A stretch of 38,199 bases of DNA from a bacterium (lineage in GTDB: Bacteria > RUG730 > JAAEPJ01): NCBI GenBank assembly GCA_024222485.1, contig JAAEPJ010000059.1, positions 1 through 38,199 of the forward strand, written 5' to 3'. Shown here one piece after another: positions 1 to 8,065 of this stretch (the stretch's first letter is position 1; each line of letters begins with the position of its first letter). Under the pieces are notes generated by a model that ran no database searches, was not told the origin of the DNA, and was given only the letters and a program-made list of their open reading frames with translations. Made by a program: the position numbers and the translations under genes.

Positions 1-57
1 GTTATAAAGTTGTATTAGAAATTATTTTTTATATTGCTATCAATTAGCGGCTATATC

Positions 58-115
58 AGCCCCATTGGTAAATCAGATCAAAATTTTGGTCTCATTTACT
101 AATGGGGCTTTTTTT
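58..115 (+). terminator. Terminator-like hairpin 1 of a tandem pair
   Basis: A long stem starts with AGCCCCATT (58-66) and closes with AATGGGGCT (101-109). Extra pairing GTAAAT/ATTTAC lies inside it, and a T-tract follows. The form is that of a rho-independent terminator. Just upstream, GGCT (49-52) could pair with AGCC (58-61) and compete with the stem, as in an attenuator. A diverged copy lies exactly 110 bp downstream. Confidence 0.7.
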
Positions 116-167
116 ATTTATACACAATTTAGTTTTTAAAATTTTAACCGATTAAAGCGGCTTTAAC

Positions 168-221
168 AGCCCCGTCGGTAGATTAGGCATAATATGGCTA
201 TTCTACTTACGGGGCTTTTTT
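168..221 (+). terminator. Terminator-like hairpin 2 of a tandem pair
   Basis: Stem AGCCCCGT (168-175) pairs with ACGGGGCT (209-216), with inner GTAGA/TCTAC and TAG/CTA pairing, then a T-tract. Compared with hairpin 1, an A:T pair has become G:C in the outer stem and another A:T has become G:C in the inner stem, so the two copies covary. The shared upstream AGCGGCT (156-162) could again pair with the 5' arm. It ends about 24 bp before the first gene. Confidence 0.7.
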
Positions 222-244
222 ATTTTATAGGGGAAATAATAAAT

Positions 245-1471
245 ATGGAAAAGAAAGATAACAAGCCTAAAGTTGTACGCAGATATGATTATTCCATTAT
301 TAGTGATAGCCGAGTCGATCCTAGTACTGGCTTTCTTGTATTGCCTGCAAGAGCAACACGTACAGGCGTTTTTAAATACAGGATGTCTGATGGATCAATA
401 TTTAAAGAGCTACGACTACCAGAAGAAGTATTTGCATATGATTCTATGAAAACATTTGAAGGAAAACCACTTACTAACGGCCATCCGCCAGAACTTGTAA
501 CAACTAAAAATTCTAAAAAATATATGGTGGGCTATACAAGCGACAAGGTAGACAAAGATGGTGAGTGGGTAACAACTAAAGCATTCGTAACTGATGAGAG
601 AACAATAAAAGATATAGAAAATGGTAAACAACAACTTTCCTGCGGTTATGAATGCGAATTAGAGCTTAAAACTGGTGATTATATGGGAGAAGGATATGAC
701 GCTGTGCAACGCAATATCCGTTATAACCATCTTGCAGTTGTTGATTTAGCAAGAGCAGGTCAAGATGCAAGGTTAAAACTAGACAGTGCAGATGGAGAAC
801 TTGTCGAAAAAATTGAAAAAGAAGACGAAAATACCATCAGCGATAAGCATATAGAAAAAATACCATGTGAGGAGGTTTCAAAAATGGTAAAGATCAAAAT
901 TAATGACGTAGAGTACGAAGTAAAACCAGAGGCTGCCAAAGAAATAGAACGGCTTCAAAATCAAACAAAAGAACTGCAAACCAAAGTTGATAAAAAAGAG
1001 TCAAACATAAAAGAATTGACCAAGATCAAAGATCAAACAGAGGCAAAAGCAGACGCATTACAAGCAGAATTAAATGCTGAAAAAAAGAAAAGTTCAGAAA
1101 AAATGGATGCAGACGAAATTAAATCTGCTGCTAAAGTAAGAATTGGACTTTTAAATGTAGCGTGTAAGGTATGTAATGATGAGGTAAAACCTAAGCTTGA
1201 TGGGATGGAAAATATTGACATCAAAAAAGCAATTGTCAAATCAAAACATAATATTAACCTTGATGAAAAAAGCGAGGATTATATCAATGCTTTTGTAGAT
1301 GCTGTTAAAGCTGATATGAAAGATAAAGATGATACTCAAGGCGTAGGTAATGAAATCATCAAGAATAGACAAGATGGGTCTACTGAAGATAACAGTATTG
1401 TAGAAGCTAGAAAAAAATCAATGCAAAATGATTCTGAGGCATGGACTAAGCCTCTAAATGAAGCACTTTAA
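245..1471 (+). CDS. DUF2213-type capsid maturation protease with C-terminal scaffold
   Basis: This 408-aa protein resembles the DUF2213 phage family, which sits where the prohead protease is expected, directly upstream of capsid genes. The N-terminal half (about residues 12-180) has the family blocks around GKPLTNGH (His80), LSCGYE (Ser132) and NHLAVVDLARAG (161-172). His80 and Ser132 are plausible catalytic residues by analogy with HK97-type proteases; this is inference. The C-terminal half (from about residue 214) is Lys/Glu-rich and predicted coiled coil, as expected of a scaffold or delta domain. I chose ATG 245, preceded by AGGGA, over an in-frame ATG at 194 because the latter lies inside the terminator hairpin. 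An internal start at 884 probably makes a separate scaffold. Confidence 0.8.
   Translation: MEKKDNKPKVVRRYDYSIISDSRVDPSTGFLVLPARATRTGVFKYRMSDGSIFKELRLPEEVFAYDSMKTFEGKPLTNGHPPELVTTKNSKKYMVGYTSDKVDKDGEWVTTKAFVTDERTIKDIENGKQQLSCGYECELELKTGDYMGEGYDAVQRNIRYNHLAVVDLARAGQDARLKLDSADGELVEKIEKEDENTISDKHIEKIPCEEVSKMVKIKINDVEYEVKPEAAKEIERLQNQTKELQTKVDKKESNIKELTKIKDQTEAKADALQAELNAEKKKSSEKMDADEIKSAAKVRIGLLNVACKVCNDEVKPKLDGMENIDIKKAIVKSKHNINLDEKSEDYINAFVDAVKADMKDKDDTQGVGNEIIKNRQDGSTEDNSIVEARKKSMQNDSEAWTKPLNEAL
884..1471 (+). CDS. Nested in-frame scaffolding protein (internal start)
   Basis: Met214 of the protease gene is preceded by GAGGAGG (869-875) with an 8-nt spacer. This is one of the strongest ribosome binding sites in the window. 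Translation from it would give a 195-aa protein containing only the coiled-coil C-terminal region (KELQTKVDKKESNIKEL and onward). Nested scaffolds sharing the 3' end of a protease gene are established in other phages (lambda Nu3 within C). The position, frame and ribosome site are seen directly; the scaffold role is inferred. Confidence 0.65.
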   Translation: MVKIKINDVEYEVKPEAAKEIERLQNQTKELQTKVDKKESNIKELTKIKDQTEAKADALQAELNAEKKKSSEKMDADEIKSAAKVRIGLLNVACKVCNDEVKPKLDGMENIDIKKAIVKSKHNINLDEKSEDYINAFVDAVKADMKDKDDTQGVGNEIIKNRQDGSTEDNSIVEARKKSMQNDSEAWTKPLNEAL

Positions 1472-1483
1472 GGAGGAAAACAA

Positions 1484-2248
1484 ATGAGTCAAGATAGTTA
1501 TAAAACTAATCCAGCTATAGGCTACGCAGGTTTAGAGCAAGGAATTGGCGATAGATTTGCAAGGTCTTTTATAAACCCAACAGATGTAATCCCATTTGGT
1601 AGAGGGGTTGTAAAAGAAGCTGCTGTAGAAAACGGAATAAAACTACCTTCTACTTCTAGTGATAGATTTGAAGGAATATCTATTGCAGCACGTGGCGAAC
1701 AAGTAAGCGATGAGTTCGCATTAAATAAAGATATCCCAGTATTAAAAAGAGGAAGTATTTTAGTGGCAGTTGAAGAAGCTGTTAATGGTGATGATGATGT
1801 GTATATGAGATTTGATGGAAAATCACAAGTACAAACCATCACATTTGATGCAGATTTAATTACTGGAAATACTATTGATTTAAAAATAGATGGTGTAGCT
1901 ATGACACAAGTAGCTTTTAACAGCGATCATGCAACTACTATGGGAGATATTGCTACTCAAATTTTAGCAAATTTTTCACAAATCGCAACATGCACAGTAG
2001 ATACTAGAACTTTAACACTCACACAAGCAAATCATGGAACGGATTTTGCTATTACTGAGGTTACTGTTTTAGCTGGTACTTCACAAGCTGGAGCTACAGT
2101 TGCAGAAACTATTGAAGCAATAAGTGATAGTGATAAAGGTAAATTTAGAAATGACGCAGACAGCACAACTGCTGTAAAAATCAACAATGCACGTTTCACA
2201 AAAGATAGTGTAGACGGTCTTGTAGAAATAGACATTAATGTTGTTTAA
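1484..2248 (+). CDS. DUF2190-like virion protein with an inserted beta domain
   Basis: This 254-aa protein lies between the protease/scaffold and the major capsid gene, behind a strong AAGGAGG site. That position and the split sequence (residues 1-112 and 207-254) suggest the DUF2190 class of capsid cement or decoration proteins. Residues about 115-206 look like a separate Thr/Ala/Val-rich beta-sandwich insertion with the pattern ..GNTIDLKIDGVAMT..VAF... Similar modules appear in the tail sheath and the gpJ homologue of this phage. It could alternatively be a head fibre or minor capsid protein. Confidence 0.6.
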   Translation: MSQDSYKTNPAIGYAGLEQGIGDRFARSFINPTDVIPFGRGVVKEAAVENGIKLPSTSSDRFEGISIAARGEQVSDEFALNKDIPVLKRGSILVAVEEAVNGDDDVYMRFDGKSQVQTITFDADLITGNTIDLKIDGVAMTQVAFNSDHATTMGDIATQILANFSQIATCTVDTRTLTLTQANHGTDFAITEVTVLAGTSQAGATVAETIEAISDSDKGKFRNDADSTTAVKINNARFTKDSVDGLVEIDINVV

Positions 2249-2265
2249 AAGGAGGAAAATTTACA

Positions 2266-3225
2266 ATGAACAATAAATTTAAACATATTGTCAATGCAGA
2301 TGGTCTGGCTACCTTTGATGCGCAAGACCTATTATATTTTGAGAGGGAACTTGAACATATCCTTGCAAAGACATATGAAAAACGATTCCCAGAGATAAAA
2401 ACAAGAAAACTCTTTCCAGTCTCATTTGAAGTACCAAACTGGGCAGAAAATATTACGTACTATGAATTAGAAGATGTTGGAGATGCAAAAGCAGGTTCTA
2501 CTTATGCTGATGATTTACCAGCAGCAGATATAGTTCGTTCAAGAAATACCAGCCCAATCATCCCAATTCTTACATCTTACAAATACAACATCAATGAAAT
2601 AAGAAAGGCAAGAGCACTTAGTATGCCACTTGAACAATGGAAAGCAAATGCTGCAAAACGTGTAGCTTTGCAAAGAGAAAACCAATATGCAATTTTTGGT
2701 GTAGCTGATAGAGGCTTATACGGCTTGTTAAACCATCCTAAAGTTTCAAGAATAACAGTCGCTGCAACAGGAACAGGAAGCTCAACATTATGGGCCAATA
2801 AAACGCCTGATCAAATAATCGATGATATTAATGCTTTAATTGATACTGTGTTTACCAATACAAAATTAGAAGTATGGCCAAATACTTTATTGATAGCAGG
2901 TGCTCAATGGGCAGATATCGCAGTAAAAAGGATAAGCTCTACAACTGATACAACAGTTTTAGAATGGATTACTGAAAAATTAAAAGTCAAAGGAATTACA
3001 GACATACAACCTTTAAATGAGCTTCAAGGAACTGGAACAGGTGGCTCAAATCAAATGGTTGCATATAAAAGAGACCCTGATTTTATTCAGCTTTATGTTT
3101 CCCAAGACTTTGAACAATTTTCAGCACAAGTAAAAGGCTTTAATTTCACTGTCCCTTGTCATATGAGAAGCGGTGGTCTTATTATTCGTGATACTGTTGC
3201 TATAGCAATTGGTGAAGGAATATAA
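2266..3225 (+). CDS. Major capsid protein (DUF2184 family)
   Basis: This 319-aa protein matches the DUF2184 family of encapsulin/HK97-fold major capsid proteins. It has an N-terminal helix followed by FPVSFEVPNWAENITYYELEDVG, a central helical block with the RxxALSMPLEQWK region, and a C-terminal SGGLIIRDTVAIAIG strand set. Its place after the protease/scaffold and cement genes agrees. The start has a strong GGAGG site. Downstream lies an unusual hairpin-rich gap that may separate expression of capsid from later genes. Confidence 0.9.
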   Translation: MNNKFKHIVNADGLATFDAQDLLYFERELEHILAKTYEKRFPEIKTRKLFPVSFEVPNWAENITYYELEDVGDAKAGSTYADDLPAADIVRSRNTSPIIPILTSYKYNINEIRKARALSMPLEQWKANAAKRVALQRENQYAIFGVADRGLYGLLNHPKVSRITVAATGTGSSTLWANKTPDQIIDDINALIDTVFTNTKLEVWPNTLLIAGAQWADIAVKRISSTTDTTVLEWITEKLKVKGITDIQPLNELQGTGTGGSNQMVAYKRDPDFIQLYVSQDFEQFSAQVKGFNFTVPCHMRSGGLIIRDTVAIAIGEGI

Positions 3226-3227
3226 CA

Positions 3228-3395
3228 TTGAACTCAGCGAGTTCAAAATTGATAAATGTAAAAATGGAACTCAGTGAGGACCACATTCATATAAGTTTTG
3301 GACAACACTGTTGTCCAAATTAAAAATTGTACACACTGTGTTCAAAATAAAAAAAATGAAACTAAAAAATTTGGGCATCAGTGATGTCCAAATTT
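3228..3395 (+). repeat. Array of trinucleotide-loop hairpins after the capsid gene
   Basis: Four clear palindromes and one degenerate one lie within 170 bp of otherwise AT-rich DNA. They are 3228-3246 (TTGAACTC/GAGTTCAA, loop AGC), 3266-3282 (degenerate, loop AGT), 3297-3319 (10-bp stem, loop ACT), 3327-3345 (TTGTACAC/GTGTTCAA, loop ACT) and 3367-3395 (13-bp stem with one G-T pair, loop AGT). The clear four share outer TTG...CAA, and the inner base pairs vary in a compensatory way. They may act in transcript processing, as attenuation after the highly expressed capsid gene, or as protein-binding sites. Confidence 0.75.
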
Positions 3396-3482
3396 CAATA
3401 ATCTGTTAAGTTTCATAAGTAAAAAAATAGGGATTAATGTATGGACATAAAATATTTACATTTAAGACCAAGGAGGAAGCAT

Positions 3483-3950
3483 ATGAAAATTAAGTATACA
3501 GGTGAATATTCGTACACTGTTATCGCAAATGATGGAAAAAGGGTTACTTTCAAACAAGGTAATAATTTCATCGATGATAAAGTATGGACTAACATAAAAA
3601 ACAATCCTCTTGTAAAAGATAGGCTTAATAAAGGAGTTCTTTTGCTTGTAGTAACACGAACAAATGACCCCGACATAAGTGAACAAATAATAGAAGAAAT
3701 CAAAGAGGATACAACTAAACCTGATAATAAAAAAGAAGTACCAGAAAAACCAGAAGCTCTTGATGAAGATGAAATAGAAAATGAAGAAATAAACATAACT
3801 TCTTTAAAGGCTGATGAAGCTATTGAAGCAATTAAACAATGTCTTGATGAACAAAGACTTAAAACTTGGCAAAAACAAGCAACCAGAGTAACTGTAAAAG
3901 ACGCTATTAAAGCTCAATTACAAAAACTTAAGGAAATAGACAATGTCTAG
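3483..3950 (+). CDS. Phage head-region protein of unknown function
   Basis: This 155-aa protein starts at ATG 3483, chosen because AAGGAGG ends 7 nt upstream; an in-frame ATG at 3441 has no ribosome site. The N-terminal 50 residues (KIKYTGEYSYTVIANDGKRVTFKQG) look like a small beta domain. An acidic Glu/Asp/Lys linker follows. The C-terminal 50 residues are helical (KADEAIEAIKQCLDEQRLKTW) and recall SAP/HeH-type helices in other phage head proteins. The stop overlaps the next gene by 8 bp, so the two are probably translationally coupled. I cannot assign a role. Confidence 0.7.
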   Translation: MKIKYTGEYSYTVIANDGKRVTFKQGNNFIDDKVWTNIKNNPLVKDRLNKGVLLLVVTRTNDPDISEQIIEEIKEDTTKPDNKKEVPEKPEALDEDEIENEEINITSLKADEAIEAIKQCLDEQRLKTWQKQATRVTVKDAIKAQLQKLKEIDNV

Positions 3951-4293
3951 TCTTACCTTAGAATATTTAGGATATATAGCTCCTGAATATACCAGTGTAG
4001 ATAGTGAGCGATTTAATGCTTTAAAAGATATTGCAGCAGACTTTGTAAATAATTCCGTATTTGGTGGAAAAACTAGATACGCTCAAGCATTATATATCGC
4101 TCATATCCTTAAAATTGGTGAAAGGGGTGGTGCTTCTGGCACAGTTGTCTCAGAAAAAGTAGGAGATGTAAGTAAAAACTATAGCGACCCTAATAAAAGC
4201 ATGAGTATTGGGTCAGATGGATTAGGAGATACAAGCTATGGTCGTCAATATTTAGCGGTGCGTAAATCTGTAGTTAGAACACCGATTATATAG
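3943..4293 (+). CDS. Head completion (adaptor-like) protein, DUF4054 family
   Basis: This 116-aa protein fits the DUF4054 family of head-tail connector proteins. The N-terminal part is helical (FNALKDIAADFVNN, YAQALYIAHILKIG). A basic/Gly-Ser loop follows (GTVVSEKVGDVSKNYSD), then the terminal TSYGRQYLAVRKSVV segment. The order capsid, small protein, DUF4054, gp10-like, head closure, neck terminator is the usual connector block. It overlaps the preceding gene by 8 bp. Confidence 0.75.
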   Translation: MSSLTLEYLGYIAPEYTSVDSERFNALKDIAADFVNNSVFGGKTRYAQALYIAHILKIGERGGASGTVVSEKVGDVSKNYSDPNKSMSIGSDGLGDTSYGRQYLAVRKSVVRTPII

Positions 4294-4303
4294 GATAAAA
4301 CCA

Positions 4304-4888
4304 ATGTCAAATATTATTGATAAAGATTTAGGATACTCAAAAATAGTCCGCAGCTTAAAAGATATAGAAGGCTCACATGTGAAAGTAGGATTACAAGGTG
4401 CAAAAGGACAAAAAACGTATGGTGAAAAATTTAATAATATGACAGTTGTTGATATTGGGACAATCCATGAATTTGGAGCAAATATACATAAACAATTAAA
4501 ACCAATAAGTCTAAAAGCAGGACTTAAAGCATATAACTCAAACAAAATGAGAACAGGACTTATAAAAATTCCAGCACGCTCTTTTTTAGGTACTACTTAT
4601 GATAAAAAACACAAAGAATGGATAGAAATGAATAAAAAACTTTTTTGGAATATCATCACTGCTAGGTATTCCAAATCATTTATTAGTGGCATATCAAAGG
4701 CTTTAGGCATTATGGGGCAGACTATCGTTAAAGATATCCGTAAAACAATAAGAGCAGGCATTGAACCACCGAATAAAGAAAGCACCTTAAGAGCGAAGAT
4801 GAAAAAAGGAAAGGGAAAGAAAACACCTAAGCCCTTAATTGATACAGGACGAATGATAAACTCAATATCGTATAAAAAAGAAGTATAA
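4304..4888 (+). CDS. HK97 gp10-like / virion morphogenesis protein
   Basis: This 194-aa protein shows the typical tail-completion pattern: an N-terminal VKVGLQG strand, DIGTIHEFGANI (about residues 49-60), IPARSFLGTTYD (about 90-101), and a C-terminal LIDTGRMINSISYKKEV. These blocks define the gp10/gpG-like neck proteins that link the head connector to the tail. The Lys-rich segment KMKKGKGKKTPKP precedes the last block. Only 2 bp separate it from the next gene. Confidence 0.75.
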   Translation: MSNIIDKDLGYSKIVRSLKDIEGSHVKVGLQGAKGQKTYGEKFNNMTVVDIGTIHEFGANIHKQLKPISLKAGLKAYNSNKMRTGLIKIPARSFLGTTYDKKHKEWIEMNKKLFWNIITARYSKSFISGISKALGIMGQTIVKDIRKTIRAGIEPPNKESTLRAKMKKGKGKKTPKPLIDTGRMINSISYKKEV

Positions 4889-4890
4889 AA

Positions 4891-5265
4891 ATGAGCAATT
4901 TAGCATTTACAAGAAAATTTAAACTAATAAGGCATTCAAGTGATGGCGGTTATGATGGAAATGGTCGCTATGTAAAAGGTTCTTTCTCAGAAACTAATAT
5001 TGAAGGTTCTATACAACCGATGAAAGAAAGAGAATTGCTTAATCTACCGGAAGCTCAAAGAACACGTGGAACAATAAAAATCTATACGGACGTGGAGCTT
5101 AAAGTTGTAGATACTGAAAACAATCTACAAGCTGACAGGATAGAATACAATAACTTTTTTTATGAGGTTCAAGAGGTTAATGATTATACCTCTTTTAATA
5201 TTCCTCATTACAAAAGCATTGCTGTCAAAGTTCCAGCTAATGAAGAAGCGAGGCAGGCAGAATGA
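4891..5265 (+). CDS. Probable head closure / head-tail joining protein
   Basis: This 124-aa protein has the size, position and beta-rich sequence expected of a head closure protein. A central block (EGSIQPMKERELLNLPEAQRTRGTI) resembles the GxxQPxxxxEl..lpeg.R pattern of phage stopper proteins. The stop overlaps the start of the next gene by 4 bp. The assignment rests on context plus this pattern, without decisive residues. Confidence 0.6.
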   Translation: MSNLAFTRKFKLIRHSSDGGYDGNGRYVKGSFSETNIEGSIQPMKERELLNLPEAQRTRGTIKIYTDVELKVVDTENNLQADRIEYNNFFYEVQEVNDYTSFNIPHYKSIAVKVPANEEARQAE

Positions 5266-5789
5266 TAAATTGGACTGATATAGAAAATAGTTTACATTCA
5301 TGGGCTTTTTCTTTTAGCGGTAATATTCAAGCAATATGGGACAACCAAAATGCTCCGCAACCAAAGCCTACTTATATTTCTTTGAATATTAACAATGTTC
5401 AAAAAATAGGTGGATATGATGATGTAAGGCAAAAAAACGGAAAAGAGTACCTATGTGGCATGAGAAAAATAACTCTTAAAGTGCAAGCATATGGCTCTAA
5501 ATCGCTTATTGCACTTACAAAGTTAAAAGATAGTTTAGAGTTTCCTGTTGTAGAACAAAATTTTAAAAATGTTGGGCTTGCGGTAGTTGAAGCACTAGAT
5601 ATTTTAAATACAAGCATTGATCTTGAAACAGTATGGGAAAATAGACATAGCATGGATATTTTCTTTCATGTAGCAAGTAATGTAGAAATGCCAGACAGTA
5701 TTTTTCTTAATAAAGTTGATATTGGCGGAGAGCTTTTAGACGATCAAGACAATAAACATCAATTAGATGTAGAGATTAATAATCCATAG
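5262..5789 (+). CDS. Phage neck terminator protein, LIC_12616-like
   Basis: This 175-aa protein resembles the neck-terminator (tail terminator) family also found in myophages with DUF3383 sheaths. It begins with a helix (INWTDIENSLHSWAF), followed by PKPTYISLNI, a beta core (MRKITLKVQAYGS), the SLEFPVVEQNF block, and the C-terminal VWENRHSMDIFFHVASNV strand pair. Tail terminators cap the tail tube and sheath. The next gene is the sheath, which fits. Confidence 0.7.
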   Translation: MINWTDIENSLHSWAFSFSGNIQAIWDNQNAPQPKPTYISLNINNVQKIGGYDDVRQKNGKEYLCGMRKITLKVQAYGSKSLIALTKLKDSLEFPVVEQNFKNVGLAVVEALDILNTSIDLETVWENRHSMDIFFHVASNVEMPDSIFLNKVDIGGELLDDQDNKHQLDVEINNP

Positions 5790-5803
5790 AGGAGGTTTTA
5801 AAG

Positions 5804-7102
5804 ATGGGAAACATTAACGATATTGCAGTAGTAAATATTACAAGACAATCTAAAACAGTTTCAAGAGTAGGTTTTGGGATTCCTTTAATTATGGGGTCAA
5901 ACTGTACTTTTGCAGAAAGAGTAAGAGCATATAGTACGCTTTCAGGAGTGGCAGAAGATTTTAACACGACTAATTTTGAATATATTATGGCTCAAAAAAT
6001 CTTTTCTCAAGCAATCCATCCTGCTCAAATCAAAATAGGCAGATGTGGCACAGCAGTAAAAATGAAAGTAAAAGTAACACCAGGCACTCCAAGTGAAGGG
6101 GATATTTTTACAACAACCATAAATGGCACTGCATATTCTGTAGTTGCAGGAGCAGGCGACGCAGTTGCAGATATTATTGACGATTTAATGACAGCTATTA
6201 CTGGCGGAGCTGAACCAGTAACAATGACAGATAATGCTACAGATTTTGATATAGAGGCTAATGTAGCAGGTGTAGATTTTACAATAAAAATAACTCGAAA
6301 CATTTCTATATTATCAACCAATGAATATAACGAGGACGCAAGCGACGCTTTTAATGCAATCAAAGAAGAAGATGATGATTTTTATTTTTTAATTCTTTCA
6401 AACAGAACAAAAGCAGAGATTGAAGATGTGGCAGCAGCTATTGAAGCAACAACAAAAATATTCCTTGCTTGTAGTTTTGATAGTGATGTGAAAACTACTG
6501 GCTCATCAGATGTTGCAAGCACCTTAAAAACTTCTGCATATGAAAGAACAGGGTTGCTTTATAGCGAAAATCCAGAAGACGCAATTGACGCAGCATGGAT
6601 TGGACTTATGGCCCCTAAAACACCAGGCTCTGCAACTTGGAATGCAAAACCTTTAAGTGGGGTTAGTGCAGATTCTCTAACTGATACAGAAATCAACAAT
6701 GTTTTAGGGAAAAATGCAAATATTTATGACACTATCGGCGGAAACAACATCACAAGAGAAGGAACTGTTGCCAGTGGTGAATATATTGACATTATGAGAG
6801 GCACTGACTGGATCCATGTAAACGTTCAAGCTGATGTATATGATGGCATTACTGGTCAAGATAAAATCCCATTTACAAATGCTGGCATTGACATTATTAG
6901 AAACATTGTGCTTGCAGTTCTTAATAGAGCAGTAGCTAATGGAATCCTAAAAAATGACCCTGCACCAGAATTTAATGCTCCTGATGTTGCTAATATTTCA
7001 AACGCAGATAAAGTCGCTCGTTTTTTACAAAATATCGGCTTTTCAGGTTATTACAAAGGAGCAATTCATAAAGTCAGTCTTGATGGCAATTTGAGTGTTT
7101 AA
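5804..7102 (+). CDS. Contractile tail sheath protein (DUF3383)
   Basis: This 432-aa protein matches DUF3383 sheath proteins. It has an N-terminal DIAVVNITRQSKTVSRVGFGIPLIMG block, and a C-terminal domain with TDWIHVNVQADVYDGITGQDKIPFTNAGI and RFLQNIGFSGYYKGAIHKVSLDGNLSV. Sheath C-termini of this kind mediate subunit exchange in the contracting lattice. Residues about 86-172 form an inserted beta domain (FTTTINGTAYSVVAGAG) of the same general pattern as those in the DUF2190-like and gpJ proteins. The start follows GAGGAGG. Confidence 0.9.
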   Translation: MGNINDIAVVNITRQSKTVSRVGFGIPLIMGSNCTFAERVRAYSTLSGVAEDFNTTNFEYIMAQKIFSQAIHPAQIKIGRCGTAVKMKVKVTPGTPSEGDIFTTTINGTAYSVVAGAGDAVADIIDDLMTAITGGAEPVTMTDNATDFDIEANVAGVDFTIKITRNISILSTNEYNEDASDAFNAIKEEDDDFYFLILSNRTKAEIEDVAAAIEATTKIFLACSFDSDVKTTGSSDVASTLKTSAYERTGLLYSENPEDAIDAAWIGLMAPKTPGSATWNAKPLSGVSADSLTDTEINNVLGKNANIYDTIGGNNITREGTVASGEYIDIMRGTDWIHVNVQADVYDGITGQDKIPFTNAGIDIIRNIVLAVLNRAVANGILKNDPAPEFNAPDVANISNADKVARFLQNIGFSGYYKGAIHKVSLDGNLSV

Positions 7103-7128
7103 AGACAATTTAAGGAGGTATATATCAA

Positions 7129-7548
7129 ATGTTAAAAACATATAACGGACATGAAGTAAGTGTAATATTCGGTGCAAGACTACTTACAGGACTTGTTGAA
7201 GGGGATGCGGTTACTATTGAAAGAGATACAGATTCTTGGACTGATAGTGTTGGATTGAATGGAGAAGTTACAAGAAGTGGAAGTGCAGATAAAAGAGCAA
7301 CTGTAACCATAAGACTACAACAATCTTCTAGCGATAATGACTATTGTAGTGGAATTGTTGCAGCTGATGAATTAGCAAAATCAGGTGTTCTTCCTATATT
7401 AGTAAGAGATTCAAACGGTAATTCAATATATGCAGCACCAGAAGCATGGATACAAAAACCAACAGCAGCAACTTTTGGAAAAGAAGCAGGTGAACGTGAG
7501 TGGGTAATCCGCTGTGCAAAAGTAACCATGTTTAGTGGTGGAAATTAA
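7129..7548 (+). CDS. Tail tube protein (DUF3277 / KPP10_ORF10-like)
   Basis: This 139-aa protein lies directly after the sheath, the normal place of the tube protein in contractile phages. It shows the DUF3277-like pattern of an N-terminal strand (YNGHEVSVIFGARLLTGLVEGDAVTIERD), a central RATVTIRLQQSSSDNDYCSGI block, and a C-terminal REWVIRCAKVTMFSGGN. It should stack into the inner tube through which DNA passes. A strong AAGGAGG site precedes the start. Confidence 0.85.
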   Translation: MLKTYNGHEVSVIFGARLLTGLVEGDAVTIERDTDSWTDSVGLNGEVTRSGSADKRATVTIRLQQSSSDNDYCSGIVAADELAKSGVLPILVRDSNGNSIYAAPEAWIQKPTAATFGKEAGEREWVIRCAKVTMFSGGN

Positions 7549-7558
7549 AAAAATAAAA

Positions 7559-7606
7559 CTCGCATTAATAATGCGAGAAATAAAAAAGTTTCGCACCGAA
7601 ACTTTT
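7559..7606 (+). repeat. Two trinucleotide-loop hairpins between tube and chaperone genes
   Basis: CTCGCATT/AATGCGAG (7559-7577, loop AAT) is followed by a 10-bp stem at 7584-7606 (AAAAGTTTCG/CGAAACTTTT, loop CAC). The second hairpin is the exact reverse complement of one at 18847-18869. They may attenuate or protect the abundant sheath/tube transcript, since the chaperone downstream is needed in smaller amounts. Confidence 0.75.
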
Positions 7607-7624
7607 AGTAAATAGGAGTAATTT

Positions 7625-8065
7625 ATGCGTGAGGGAACAAAAAAAACCATCGATGAAAAAAAATATGAAGTATGGCATGTACCACCAATGGAAGCAGCCT
7701 CAATTCTTATGAAATTAACAAAATTGCTTTTAGAGCCTCTCGGCAAAGCAATTGGCAAACACAATATATCTGATCTTTTAAATGCTGATATTGATTATGG
7801 TGAAGCTTTAGCCACATTAGGAACGAAATTAGATGAAAAAGAATTACAGCATATTATGCGAGTTATGTTCAAGTATACAACTATTGAAACAGAGTCAGGT
7901 GGTTTTATTCCTGTTGATATTGATAGAGATTTTCAAGGTGAGCCTTTACATATGTTTAATGTTTTACGAGTTACTTTAGAGATAAACTTTAGCAAATTTT
8001 TTTTCGCCACAAAAGGGCTAAAAGGTATAGTGCAGAAAATATCCCCATCGGAAAAACAAACTTAG
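7625..8065 (+). CDS. Tail assembly chaperone, short (zero-frame) form
   Basis: This 146-aa protein lies between the tail tube and the tape measure, the standard position of tail assembly chaperones (G/GT type), which bind the tape measure during tail assembly. It contains an N-terminal WHVPPMEAASILMKLTKLL helix and a mid region HIMRVMFKYTTIETESGGF. After the slippery run at 7997-8005 only 20 codons follow before TAG. A -1 shift gives the longer product listed separately. Confidence 0.8.
   Translation: MREGTKKTIDEKKYEVWHVPPMEAASILMKLTKLLLEPLGKAIGKHNISDLLNADIDYGEALATLGTKLDEKELQHIMRVMFKYTTIETESGGFIPVDIDRDFQGEPLHMFNVLRVTLEINFSKFFFATKGLKGIVQKISPSEKQT

Noticed and set aside
1-230. tRNA genes at the left end
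   Set aside because: The paired AGCCCC...GGGGCT stems lack D- and T-arms or an anticodon arm; the T-tracts fit terminators.
194-244. An upstream in-frame ATG at 194 for the protease gene
   Set aside because: It lies inside the second terminator hairpin and its 17 extra codons are hydrophobic and unlike the family; the ATG at 245 has a ribosome site and gives a normal N-terminus.
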